A stretch of 55,161 bases of DNA from CAZCDS01 sp964497585 (lineage in GTDB: Bacteria > Desulfobacterota > Desulfomonilia > Desulfomonilales > Desulfomonilaceae), in NCBI GenBank assembly GCA_964497585.1, contig CAZCDS010000042.1:1-55161 (forward strand). Reading direction: 5' to 3'. The notes beneath the pieces are model-generated. The model was not told the DNA's origin and ran no database searches. It worked only from the letters and a program-made list of their open reading frames with translations. Positions within the stretch are counted from its first letter, which is position 1. Each line of letters begins with the position of its first letter. Position numbers and translations under genes: made by a program. Of this stretch, positions 34,036 through 42,294 are shown in pieces.

Positions 34036-35139
34036 TCACGCGTTCATTTCCCACTGCGCATCGGCGGTTCCGCTGATTCCACGGACGTACAACGCGAAGT
34101 CGTCGGGGTTGGTTGCGGCTGCAAGCGCTGTGTCGTACGTAATCAACTCCTGCTTGTACAGTTGGAGCAGCGATTGATCGAAGGTTTGCATTCCGTAGCT
34201 TATATGACCCTCGGAAATGGCTTCTCTGATTTCACGCTGCCGGTGCTCGTCCGCCACGCACTCCCGAACCCGCGAGGTGGAGACGAGGACCTCAACCGCG
34301 GGTATCCTCCCTTTCCCGTCTCCCCTTGGCAGCAATCGCTGGGAGATAACGCCTTTGAGTATCCCCGACAGTTGCAGTCGGATTACCTGCTGGTGCTCGA
34401 GGGGGAACACCGCGACGATTCGGTTGATGGTCTCCGTTGCGTCGAGGGTGTGCAGGGTGCTCATTACGAGGTGTCCCGTTTCCGCAGCGAGCATTGCGAT
34501 CTCAATCGTCTCCACGTCACGCATCTCCCCGACGAGAATCACGTCGGGGTCCTCGCGCAGCGCCGCCCTCAGAGCACTCTTGAACGATAATGTGTCCGTC
34601 CCCACCTGCCGCTGATTAATGATGGCCTTGCGGTCTCGGTGGAGGAATTCGATGGGGTCCTCAATGGTGATCATGTGGCAGTTGCGGTATGAGTTGATGT
34701 GATTGAGCATTGCGGCCAGCGTTGTGGACTTTCCCGAGCCGGTGGTACCGGTTACGAGCACGAGTCCCCGGTGCTCCATTGATATCTTCTCGATGACCGG
34801 CGGGAGATTGAGTTCCTTGATTTCGGGCGGGTCGGTTGGAATGGCCCGGAAAACCATCGCAATGGAATCTCGCTGCGTGAAGACGTTCACGCGGAATCGG
34901 GCTACCTTCGACACCGAATAGGCCATGTCAAGCTCTTTGGACTTGATGAACACTTCCCGCTGGCGCTCGTTCATAATGGACAGCGCGACTCGCCTCACCT
35001 CGTCTGGCGTGAGTCGTTCTTCGCCTCTGATCGGCGCCAGGGTGCCGTTGATGCGGGTCACAGGAGGCAAGGGAACCTTCACGTGAAGGTCCGAGGCGCC
35101 CATCTCGATTGCTCTCGTCAAGACATCATCCAGATCCAT
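34036..35139 (-). CDS. pilT: Type IV pilus retraction ATPase PilT
   Basis: 367 aa. Secretion ATPase: Walker A TGTTGSGKSTTLAAM (about residue 131), the Asp box ITIEDPIEFLH, Walker B DPDVILVGEMRD, the His box (AETGHLVMSTLHT), and the PilT marker AIRE-like segment (REIREAISEGHISYGMQTFDQSLLQLY). It depolymerises pilin for twitching and DNA uptake. The start is two bp after the recA stop, with its ribosome-binding site (GGAGAG) inside recA, so it is read from the recA transcript. No other pil genes are near. Confidence 0.95.
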   Translation of the reverse strand: MDLDDVLTRAIEMGASDLHVKVPLPPVTRINGTLAPIRGEERLTPDEVRRVALSIMNERQREVFIKSKELDMAYSVSKVARFRVNVFTQRDSIAMVFRAIPTDPPEIKELNLPPVIEKISMEHRGLVLVTGTTGSGKSTTLAAMLNHINSYRNCHMITIEDPIEFLHRDRKAIINQRQVGTDTLSFKSALRAALREDPDVILVGEMRDVETIEIAMLAAETGHLVMSTLHTLDATETINRIVAVFPLEHQQVIRLQLSGILKGVISQRLLPRGDGKGRIPAVEVLVSTSRVRECVADEHRQREIREAISEGHISYGMQTFDQSLLQLYKQELITYDTALAAATNPDDFALYVRGISGTADAQWEMNA

Positions 35140-35141
35140 GT

Positions 35142-36236
35142 CTACTCTCCCGTCTGAGCACGTTCCTTGGCTCCTTGGTCCTCCGCTGCCTGGTCAGCGG
35201 AGGCAATTCCCACCTTCTCGAGGATCTTGCTTCGCAGCTCATTCATAATATCCTGATTTTCCCTCAGAAAACGCTTTGCATTTTCCCGTCCCTGGCCGAT
35301 TCGCTCGTCACCGTACGAATACCACGCGCCCGATTTTTCGATAAGCCCATGATCGACGCCCATGTCGAGCATCTCACCGGCCGTGGAAATACCCTCGTTG
35401 TACATGATGTCGAATTCCACCTGGCGAAAGGGCGGCGCCAGCTTGTTCTTGACGACCTTTACCCGGGTGCGGGATCCCATCACCTCGTCGCCCTCTTTGA
35501 TTTGGGCGATGCGCCGTATGTCCAGTCGCAGCGAAGCGTAGAATTTCAATGCATTGCCACCGGTGGTAGTCTCCGGATTTCCGAACATGATACCGATCTT
35601 CTGCCGAATCTGGTTCGTGAAGACCACCGCGGTATTTGATCGGGCGATGGCCGCGGTGAGCTTGCGCAGTGCCTGAGACATCAGACGTGCCTGAAGACCC
35701 ATGTGGACGTCGCCCATCTCGCCTTCGATTTCGGCCTTGGGAACGAGCGCTGCGACCGAATCGATGACGACAATATTGATCGCGCCGGAGCGCACCAGAA
35801 TTTCCGCGATCTCAAGGGCTTGCTCTCCGGAATCGGGCTGGGAAACGAGAAGTTCGTCGGTTTTCACCCCCAGCTTCTTGGCATAGTGGACGTCCAGTGC
35901 ATGCTCTGCGTCGATGAAGGCGGCCATCCCGCCTCCTTTTTGCGCCTCGGCTATGGCGTGCAGGCACATGGTAGTCTTTCCCGACGATTCGGGCCCGAAG
36001 ATCTCTGCGATCCGTCCCTGAGGAATGCCCCCGACTCCTATGGCGATGTCCAGTCCAAGGGACCCAGACGGGATGGCCTTCACGTTCCGGACCGCCCCCT
36101 CGCTGCCCAGCCTCATGATGGATCCCTTGCCGAATTGCCTTTCAATCTGGCCTACCGCCATATTGAGCGCGCGTTCCCTTTCGGATCCTTGCTGGTTGCT
36201 GACCGGACTATCTTTGCCCTTGGTCGATCTGGCCAT
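35142..36236 (-). CDS. recA: Recombinase RecA
   Basis: 364 aa from the ATG at 36236, which has AAAGGAA at good spacing; an ATG at 36260 lacks one. Walker A GPESSGKTT, the MAAFIDAEHALD block, Walker B (NIVVIDSVAALVP), loop L1 (EGEMGDVHMGLQARLMS), loop L2 (IRQKIGIMFGNPETTTGG) and ALKFYASLRLDIRR are all present. It pairs homologous DNA and triggers LexA cleavage. The C-terminus is acidic as usual. It forms a unit with pilT. Confidence 0.97.
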   Translation of the reverse strand: MARSTKGKDSPVSNQQGSERERALNMAVGQIERQFGKGSIMRLGSEGAVRNVKAIPSGSLGLDIAIGVGGIPQGRIAEIFGPESSGKTTMCLHAIAEAQKGGGMAAFIDAEHALDVHYAKKLGVKTDELLVSQPDSGEQALEIAEILVRSGAINIVVIDSVAALVPKAEIEGEMGDVHMGLQARLMSQALRKLTAAIARSNTAVVFTNQIRQKIGIMFGNPETTTGGNALKFYASLRLDIRRIAQIKEGDEVMGSRTRVKVVKNKLAPPFRQVEFDIMYNEGISTAGEMLDMGVDHGLIEKSGAWYSYGDERIGQGRENAKRFLRENQDIMNELRSKILEKVGIASADQAAEDQGAKERAQTGE

Positions 36237-36338
36237 TTCGGTTCCTTTCTTCGCCGCCATGAGAAGCACACAGAGATTGCTCTCGCCTCACGGCGACAGC
36301 GGTCGAAACCTTCCCGCAAGCTTTCCATTCCCCGTAGG

Positions 36339-36361
36339 TGATACAATTATAGCATGAATCA
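36339..36361 (-). promoter_or_regulatory. recA promoter -10 with overlapping dyad
   Basis: On the minus strand a perfect TATAAT (36346-36351) lies inside the imperfect palindrome TGATTCA-N9-TGTATCA, about 105 bp before the recA ATG. The -35 is poor. A dyad on the -10 is the expected place for an SOS repressor, but the sequence is not a LexA box I know. Confidence 0.45.
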
Positions 36362-36491
36362 CGCTTGAGCGCGCGGTCAATTGCATACTGTGTACCAGAG
36401 GGCAGGGTGTACCACCACGTACCGACCGTCACGCGGTTCCAGGCAATATGCCCTGACTGGACAAGCAGTTCGCCGCGGTGATAGGAGGTAG

Positions 36492-36542
36492 ATGAGTATT
36501 GCCGATTGTAGGGCCTTCGAGAGAGCGCGGGAAACGCGATAG
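36492..36542 (+). CDS. Possible 16-codon leader peptide before the DUF1848 gene
   Basis: ATG preceded by AGGAGGTAG, the best ribosome-binding site in the region. The 16-codon frame (MSIADCRAFERARETR) stops 11 bp before the next ATG. It could couple translation to the gene behind it. Too short for a homology call. Confidence 0.3.
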   Translation: MSIADCRAFERARETR

Positions 36543-36553
36543 GAAAAGTCCCG

Positions 36554-37465
36554 ATGCATGTGGTATCAGCGAGCAGAAGAACCGACATCCCTGCTTTCTA
36601 CGCGGAATGGTTTCTGAATCGCGTCCGGCAAGGAATGGTCAGGGTTCGCTCTCCCTTTCAAGCGGGGTACTACGACGTTTCGCTGGAGCGCAGGGACGTC
36701 ATTGCAATCGTTTTCTGGACCAAGAACGCACAGCCGATTCTGGGACATCTTCCGGAGCTCGAGAGCCTGGGGCATTGCTTCACATTCCTTTACACAATCA
36801 ACAATTATCCCCAGATCGTGGAACCTGGAGTGCCCGATATCGGTCATACTTTGCAAGTAGTGCGGATGATGGCGGAGCGCCTGCCGACCTCATTCATGAG
36901 GTGGCGATACGATACGATCGTGCTCACGGACGCCTTGGATCGGAAGTGGCATTTAGAGAATTTTATGAGCTTGTGTAGACTCCTGGCGCCCTATGCGCGG
37001 GAGTGCATTTTCAGCTTCTGCGATTACTACAAGAAGACGGTTCGGAACATGGAAATCAGCCTCCCGGATTTCCGAAGGCCCGATGAAGCCTTCTGCAAGG
37101 AGATGGCGGAAGAAATGGCCGAGATCGCTTCCCGGTCGGACATTGCGTTGGCTTCTTGCGCCCACGATTTTCTCGCTTCCGAGCGCATAGGCAAGGCTCG
37201 CTGCATCGATCCGGCGTTTCTTGCAGGGGTGGTGGACAGTCCCGAACGGCTCACCGCGCTCAAGGCGCTGAAAACAGTCCCGACTAGGAAGGGATGTGGA
37301 TGCGCGCAATCCCGAGACATCGGAGCGTACGACACCTGCGGCCACGGATGCGTCTACTGCTATGCGAACGCCCGGCCGGAACTTGCCCGGAAGAACCTGG
37401 CCTGCGCGGATCGGGACCGGATCTGTCTCGATCCCCGATCGATCGACGCCGAGGAGGCGAGGTGA
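36554..37465 (+). CDS. DUF1848 protein (Cys-rich, radical-SAM-like)
   Basis: 303 aa. Begins VSASRRTDIPAFYAEWF, as in DUF1848, followed by a FWTKN segment. A Cys cluster lies near residues 249-272: CGCAQSRDIGAYDTCGHGCVYCYAN. The spacing C-x3-C-x2-C in CGHGCVYC resembles an iron-sulfur site of radical SAM type, but no normal CxxxCxxC at the N-terminus is seen. The reaction is unknown. It probably starts at the ATG preceded by AGGAAAAG. Confidence 0.8.
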   Translation: MHVVSASRRTDIPAFYAEWFLNRVRQGMVRVRSPFQAGYYDVSLERRDVIAIVFWTKNAQPILGHLPELESLGHCFTFLYTINNYPQIVEPGVPDIGHTLQVVRMMAERLPTSFMRWRYDTIVLTDALDRKWHLENFMSLCRLLAPYARECIFSFCDYYKKTVRNMEISLPDFRRPDEAFCKEMAEEMAEIASRSDIALASCAHDFLASERIGKARCIDPAFLAGVVDSPERLTALKALKTVPTRKGCGCAQSRDIGAYDTCGHGCVYCYANARPELARKNLACADRDRICLDPRSIDAEEAR

Positions 37466-37846
37466 ATTTGAATCGGCAGGACCGGCCCGGAGATGCCTCC
37501 GTCGTCACGGAAGGTTCGGGGGTACGCCCCAATGGGCATTACGGCGGCGCCCCTCGGAGGGAGCGCTCGGAAGCTGAGCCAGTCCGGCCACGATAAGAGG
37601 TTGATATGTTCATGATTATGCTGGGGCCGTGAGTTCCGGGGAGCCCTGGGAACGAAGCCCCGAGCAGTGATGACCATTGCAAAATGGTAAGAGTACTGGC
37701 ACTATTCGCCCGCATTCCCCGGGTCAAAGCCGGCAGAAGGCTTCCTCGAACCGGCGCCGTGGCCGGCGGGTCGGGAGTCTCTGACCACGGCGGGCGCGGG
37801 AGCTCGCAAAAGGCGGTTACCGCGGCCAAGCGGAGATACGAGAACC
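37466..37846. other. Intergenic region before the TonB-like gene
   Basis: 381 bp with no gene I can support. Frames exist on both strands but all lack ribosome-binding sites and have non-protein-like composition. I see no clear promoter or hairpin. Confidence 0.4.
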
Positions 37847-38866
37847 ATGGGACCTCTGGACATTTCAGACGACCCTAATCAGGCTCAGGCCGACGAGCAG
37901 GCGGATTCCGAGCTGCGTGTGGGTGAGGGGGAGATTCAGCCCCTGGCAAGTCTGGCTCTGCCCAGTCCGGGACGGGACACGTACCTGACGATAGCGGTGG
38001 TCATTTCGGTTCTCTTTCATATTGTCGTCCTGGGCCTTTTGCCGCGGGTCCTTAACCTTACGCCCGGCGGGGGATTGCTCAAACCGGGAGAAGAGGTTAC
38101 CCGGGTGCGCATGGTGGAATTCCCCAATCCGCCCAAGAAGCGCGAACCTCCCCCCAAGAGGGCAACGGCACTGTCCGACCGGAACCATATTGCCGAGCGC
38201 GAACGCCTGCCGAAGAAGATGCCGAACCCCCTCCTCGGGCAAGTGGCCCCTCCCCCTCCGAGAATCGCTGCACTGACCCCGCCTATGGCGCCTGAGGACC
38301 TCATCAAGCCGAAAGAGGAGCAACCCGAGCAGAAGCCCAAACTCCTTGAGAGACAGAAGCCGCCCTCAAAGGCAGCCAAGCCCGAGAAGCCCACCGCGTC
38401 TTCCCGCCGAGGAACCGCTGGCAAACGCCGAAAGATGGATATTGTGCCCACGCCTGGTGAGATCGCCAGGGCGCTCGCCGGTCCCGGCGGATCCACGGGC
38501 TTCTATCCTGAGGGAAACCCGGAGGAAGAAGTCATTGACATCAATTCGAGGGAGGACAGGTATTTCTCCTATCTCCTACAGTTGAAGCGGAAGATTGAAG
38601 GGGTCTGGGTTTATCCTCGGGTGGCGGCGGAGAACGGAGTGGGCGGTGCGTTGATCGTGGAGTTCCTCATTTACAAGAGCGGCAAGTTGCTGGAAGTGAA
38701 GCTCCTGGATTCGTCGGGGGTTCCCTTGCTTGACCAAAGCGCGATGAAGGCGATCAGGTCCGCCGCTCCTTACCATCCTTTTCCGCCGCGGCTGAGGGCA
38801 AAGCGGCTGCGAATACGAGCCAAGTTCATCTACCTCACGAAGAGCTTCTACAGAAGAATAATGTAA
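37847..38866 (+). CDS. TonB-family energy-transducing protein
   Basis: 339 aa. One membrane helix (YLTIAVVISVLFHIVVLGLLP, about residues 45-65) with a cytoplasmic N-terminus, then a Pro/Lys-rich periplasmic linker (KKREPPPK, QVAPPPPR, KPKEEQPEQKPK), and a C-terminal TonB-type domain (about 255-339: YFSYLLQLKRKIEGVWVYPR, GGALIVEFLIYKSGKLLEV, LLDQSAMKAIRSAAPYHPFP). It resembles TonB/TolA proteins that pass proton-motive force to outer-membrane partners. No exbBD or receptor is near. Confidence 0.85.
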   Translation: MGPLDISDDPNQAQADEQADSELRVGEGEIQPLASLALPSPGRDTYLTIAVVISVLFHIVVLGLLPRVLNLTPGGGLLKPGEEVTRVRMVEFPNPPKKREPPPKRATALSDRNHIAERERLPKKMPNPLLGQVAPPPPRIAALTPPMAPEDLIKPKEEQPEQKPKLLERQKPPSKAAKPEKPTASSRRGTAGKRRKMDIVPTPGEIARALAGPGGSTGFYPEGNPEEEVIDINSREDRYFSYLLQLKRKIEGVWVYPRVAAENGVGGALIVEFLIYKSGKLLEVKLLDSSGVPLLDQSAMKAIRSAAPYHPFPPRLRAKRLRIRAKFIYLTKSFYRRIM

Positions 38867-38880
38867 ACGCCCCGCTCCCG

Positions 38881-39273
38881 TTATTCATCGTCCTGACTCT
38901 CCAGAAGCTTTTCGTACGCTTCGGCGGTCAGCAATTCGTCAATCTCGTCCGGGTCCGACGGCTCGACCACGATGAGCCACCCATCTCCATAGGGGTCGTC
39001 GGCGAGTCCTTCCGGCGACTCCGGTGCAGACATGTTCAACTCTACGACGATCCCGGATATGGGGGCCAGCAGATCGGTAACGGCTTTGCTGGTTTCAATG
39101 ATACCGAACGCGCGGTTCTTGGTGAGGACCTCTTCCAATTCGGGCAATTCCACATAATCGACCTCTCCCAGTTCCTGCGCTGCATACTCCGTTATGCCGA
39201 TCGACGCCAAGTCACGTTCCATTTTCACCCAGAGATGGAACTCCGAATAGAGTCGATCCGAAGGGAACTCCAT
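38881..39273 (-). CDS. gcvH: Glycine cleavage H-type lipoyl protein
   Basis: 130 aa from the ATG at 39273, behind AGGAGG; a longer frame to 39447 has no support. H-protein features: HLWVKMERDLASIGITEYAAQELGEVDYVELPE, then the lipoyl site ETSKAVTDLLAPISG with the lysine to be lipoylated, and YGDGWLIVV. It carries the aminomethyl group between the P, T and L proteins of glycine cleavage. No gcvT, gcvP or lpd lies nearby. The last 25 residues are acidic. Confidence 0.88.
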   Translation of the reverse strand: MEFPSDRLYSEFHLWVKMERDLASIGITEYAAQELGEVDYVELPELEEVLTKNRAFGIIETSKAVTDLLAPISGIVVELNMSAPESPEGLADDPYGDGWLIVVEPSDPDEIDELLTAEAYEKLLESQDDE

Positions 39274-39713
39274 CAATACCTCCTGAATAGCTGAAATAGA
39301 ACATATCCGGAGCAGTGACATCAGACCGCGGCTTCGCCGACGCACACTGTCCGGGGGGACGGTCCGGAGCTTGCCCCGACTGGCCGATCTCCTCGCCGGC
39401 GCCTGAAATTGCGGCGCCATATTGGCTAAAAAGTAACCGGATGTCAATCGGTATCACGTTGGAGTCGCCCCAGGGCCGTTCCGGGGACTTTGGCGAGGAC
39501 CTGAGTATAGGGCGCGTACGAACCCCCCAGGGACGACGAGGCGACTCCCCTGCCGGCTCGGGGCAAGCGGGAAGCTTGAAAGATCAGACACCTTGGGGTA
39601 TGATACAAGTCAGTGGTAGTGAGAATTCCGGGTGTGCGACGCACTGGCGCCGGCCGCCCTTCGCTCGCGGTAGCGTGAACCGCGAGGGGAAACTTTTCGG
39701 TTTGGAGGAAAAG
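39274..39713. other. Divergent control region
   Basis: 440 bp between gcvH and a small secreted-protein gene. The plus strand holds a strong promoter (39576-39604). No other gene or repeat is seen. Confidence 0.5.
39576..39604 (+). promoter_or_regulatory. Sigma-70 promoter of the small secreted protein
   Basis: TTGAAA (39576-39581), 17-bp spacer, TATGAT (39599-39604). Both boxes match five of six bases. The leader to the ATG is about 100 nt. Confidence 0.6.
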
Positions 39714-39980
39714 ATGCGGGGTCGTTGTTGGGGGCTCGTGGTTCTGGCGTTACTGTTCGTTTCGTCGTGTCCGTGCCTTGCCGGCGAGCTTTCAGGCAAA
39801 CTCGAAAGAGTTGATAGGGCAACGGTGACGTTGTTGGATTTGGCTAACCGGCGGATTACCCTCAGGGTGGACACGAGGGACCGGAGCAAGGCCGCACCGT
39901 ACCTGGGGAAATCCGTGAGGGTGGTGGTTCGCCCTGAGGACGGTCACCAGCGGGCGGTGCGCTTTACCTCGTCCAGGTGA
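39714..39980 (+). CDS. Small secreted protein of unknown function
   Basis: 88 aa; ATG with GGAGGAAAAG upstream, so much shorter than the open frame that runs back to 39315. Signal peptide GLVVLALLFVSSCPCLAG; a lipobox reading (SSCPCLAG) is possible. The mature ~60 residues look like a small beta barrel (GKLERVDRATVTLLDLANRRITLRVDTRD, then GKSVRVVVRPED). Its own promoter is good. No family recognised. Confidence 0.6.
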   Translation: MRGRCWGLVVLALLFVSSCPCLAGELSGKLERVDRATVTLLDLANRRITLRVDTRDRSKAAPYLGKSVRVVVRPEDGHQRAVRFTSSR

Positions 39981-40195
39981 ACGGGTAAGGAGACCAGGGC
40001 CTCTCTCCGGAACCCGACGTCGCTGGCGAGACACTCTCCTACCCCGGACCGAGTCTCTCCCCCCTATTCGGTTGAGCGACTGTCCAGCCTGGGGGCTGGA
40101 ACTTCGCGTGAGGTTTGTTGAGGATCGACGACGACATCGGTTTGACCATAGGGCCCGATCGAAAGCGGGTCCTGCTTGTCCTCCCCCTTTCCTCC

Positions 40196-41203
40196 CTATT
40201 TCGAATAGGCCCCGTCCAAAGGAAGGATCTCGTAGTCGTCCCGTTTCTCCCGTCTTCCTGCCAGTTCGTACTTCTTGAGTCTGACTACCATCTCCTTGAC
40301 ACAGGAGCCGTCGGGACAGTCAGTCTTCCGCAGCTCGATAGCCTTTGTCTGGTGCTTGACTGCGCTGAGTGGGTCTCCCTGGCGATAGTATGCTTCGGCC
40401 AAGGTCTCCTGGACCAGCGCGTCTTTGCCTCCGCTCAGGTCAAAGGCTTTGCGTGCCAGCTCCATAGCTTTGCCCGAATCCTGAATCTTCTCGTCGGGAC
40501 AGGTCATGAGGTACCACGCTTCGTCCTGAATCGCGTCGGGGTCATTGGGCCTGATTTTCGCTGCCCGGCTGAAATCTTTAAACGCCTCTTTGCACTTGCC
40601 CGTCCGGGCGAGTATTCTGGCTCGAAGCCGAAGGGCTTCAACGAAATCGGGCTTGATTTTGAGCGCCAGGTTTACTTTCTTGAGGGCCGCGTCGAACTTG
40701 TTCTGTCGCAGATAGATGTCCGCGGCCTGAGCATAGGCCCACGAATAGTCATTCTTGAGCTTTGAAGCCTCGATGAAGTCCTTGAGAGCCGCGTCCGTCT
40801 TCCCCGTCAACTTCAAGACGATGCCGCGTTGACCGTACGCAAGTGCACTCTTCTTGTCGTGCTTGACCGCCTGGTTGGCTTCGTCCATGGCTTTGTCCAG
40901 ATCCCGGAGCTGAAGGTAGGCTCTCGATCGCCCCACGTATGCCGCGGAGTTCGCTGGGTTGGACTTGAGCGACTTGCCGAAAAGCGTGATGGCCTCCTTC
41001 CAATTGTTTTTTTCCAAAGCCGCGTTCGCGGCCACAAGATTCTTGTCCGCCTTCTCCTTGAACAGGTCCTTCCAAGGGAAAAGGAAGAAAGAACCCACGA
41101 CGACCAACACGATAATTGCAAAGCCCAGAAAGGTGTAAACACCAGATCCTTTGCCTTTCCCATCGCCATTCTGCGTGGTCTCATCAACTTGCGTGTCTAC
41201 CAT
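40196..41203 (-). CDS. Membrane-anchored TPR protein
   Basis: 335 aa from the ATG behind GGGGAGGAA. A membrane helix (VYTFLGFAIIVLVVVGSFFLF, about residues 22-42) is followed by at least six TPR units (for example NPANSAAYVGRSRAYLQLRD and KSALAYGQRGIVLKLTGK) between about 55 and 290. A CPDGSC motif near the end could be redox active. Scaffolding of an envelope complex is likely; the partner is unknown. It is divergent from the HAD gene. Confidence 0.8.
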   Translation of the reverse strand: MVDTQVDETTQNGDGKGKGSGVYTFLGFAIIVLVVVGSFFLFPWKDLFKEKADKNLVAANAALEKNNWKEAITLFGKSLKSNPANSAAYVGRSRAYLQLRDLDKAMDEANQAVKHDKKSALAYGQRGIVLKLTGKTDAALKDFIEASKLKNDYSWAYAQAADIYLRQNKFDAALKKVNLALKIKPDFVEALRLRARILARTGKCKEAFKDFSRAAKIRPNDPDAIQDEAWYLMTCPDEKIQDSGKAMELARKAFDLSGGKDALVQETLAEAYYRQGDPLSAVKHQTKAIELRKTDCPDGSCVKEMVVRLKKYELAGRREKRDDYEILPLDGAYSK

Positions 41204-41354
41204 TTCAATTCCTCCCCTCAGCGGAACAGACTTCACCCCCCTCCAGAATTTCCGGGCGGTTCGGTCCTGCCCGCAGCCTGAATTATCCTGCCACTTAGCC
41301 AGGTGTGTCACGAGCTCAGACGCAGAGCATATCCGGGCCCGCTAAAAGCAGGGA

Positions 41355-41383
41355 TTGACCGGAATGCGGTAATGTTTGATTAT
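41355..41383 (+). promoter_or_regulatory. Candidate promoter of the HAD hydrolase gene
   Basis: TTGACC (41355-41360), 17-bp spacer, GATTAT (41378-41383). Confidence 0.45.
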
Positions 41384-41406
41384 ACCTGGAGCGCAAAGGA
41401 AATCAA
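41379..41406 (-). promoter_or_regulatory. Candidate promoter of the TPR-protein gene
   Basis: Minus strand TTGATT (41401-41406), 16-bp spacer, perfect TATAAT (41379-41384). It shares the -10 bases with the opposing promoter, so the two would compete. Confidence 0.45.
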
Positions 41407-41533
41407 CAGCATTGTTTTGAGAGCAACAGCTCCTCGATCAAACAGATCTTCAAGGTAACGGTTCGGCGGTCCGAGGAGAGGGTCTTGTTACCGAAGGCCG
41501 CCGCCGGTGAATCCTGACTTCCGAGGAGCCGAC

Positions 41534-42190
41534 GTGACTAATCTTAAAGAGCATCGCATTGAAGCCGTACTCTTCGATTTTGGAGGCGTATTAGCGGAAG
41601 AGGGTTTCCGAGAGGGGCTCATGGCCATAGCACGGGCCAACGACCTCGATCCGGAAGCCTTCTTCAAATTAGCTGCGGAACAGGTATACGAGACCGGCTA
41701 CGTGGTTGGTGCTGGGAAAGAGAGCACATACTGGAACGCCTTGCGGAATCTTACGGGAATTCGAGGAACGGATGAGGAGTTCCGCCGCGAGCTGCTCGAG
41801 CGTTTCCGGCCGAGGCCATGGGTCATGAACCTTGTCAGAGCGATCCGTGCCGGCGGCCGTACGGTAGCCATTCTCAGTGACCAGACCGACTGGCTCGAGG
41901 CACTCGACAAGCTGCACGGCTTCTACCGAGAATTCCATATGGTCTTCAATTCGTATCGACTGGGAAAAGGAAAGCGGGATCCGTCACTTTTCACGGAGGT
42001 GGCCCGAAAACTTGGCATACGGCCGGAACAGGGTCTCTTCATAGATGACAATGAGGGGCACGTCGAAAGGGCTCGTTCGAGAGGCTTCAACGCTATTCTG
42101 TTCCGGGATCGCAAGCAGCTTCTTCGTTCCCTGGCCCGGTTTGGCCTGGAAATCGGCCCAGGATCATCAATCCGCAATGAGGGTTTTTAA
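41534..42190 (+). CDS. HAD-superfamily hydrolase
   Basis: 218 aa. GTG start with GAGGAG five bp upstream. Motif I FDFGGVL has the nucleophile Asp but Gly in place of the usual second Asp, a variant common in the HAD-IA subgroup with epoxide-hydrolase-like caps. Motif II is AILSDQ, motif III KRDPSLF (Lys), motif IV FIDDNEGHVERA. Small-molecule phosphatase or related activity. The substrate is unknown. Confidence 0.85.
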   Translation: MTNLKEHRIEAVLFDFGGVLAEEGFREGLMAIARANDLDPEAFFKLAAEQVYETGYVVGAGKESTYWNALRNLTGIRGTDEEFRRELLERFRPRPWVMNLVRAIRAGGRTVAILSDQTDWLEALDKLHGFYREFHMVFNSYRLGKGKRDPSLFTEVARKLGIRPEQGLFIDDNEGHVERARSRGFNAILFRDRKQLLRSLARFGLEIGPGSSIRNEGF

Positions 42191-42294
42191 TGACCGGTGA
42201 GCCACAACAAATTTCCGCCAACAAGCGCCATAACATTAAGAATACAAGAGATTTCCTGCGTAAAGGCCTTTCCCCGTACGCTCATGAACCTGCA

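Larger units (their letters stand above)
41204..41533. other. Divergent promoter region
   Basis: 330 bp between the TPR and HAD genes. It holds overlapping candidate promoters for both strands at 41355-41406; nothing else is recognised. Confidence 0.5.

Noticed and set aside
33872..34177. 101-codon plus-strand frame
   Set aside because: Its second half is the reverse of pilT, and it has no ribosome-binding site.
39315..39713. 133-codon N-terminal extension of the small secreted protein
   Set aside because: It lies before the strong promoter and ribosome-binding site, and the signal peptide begins only at 39714.
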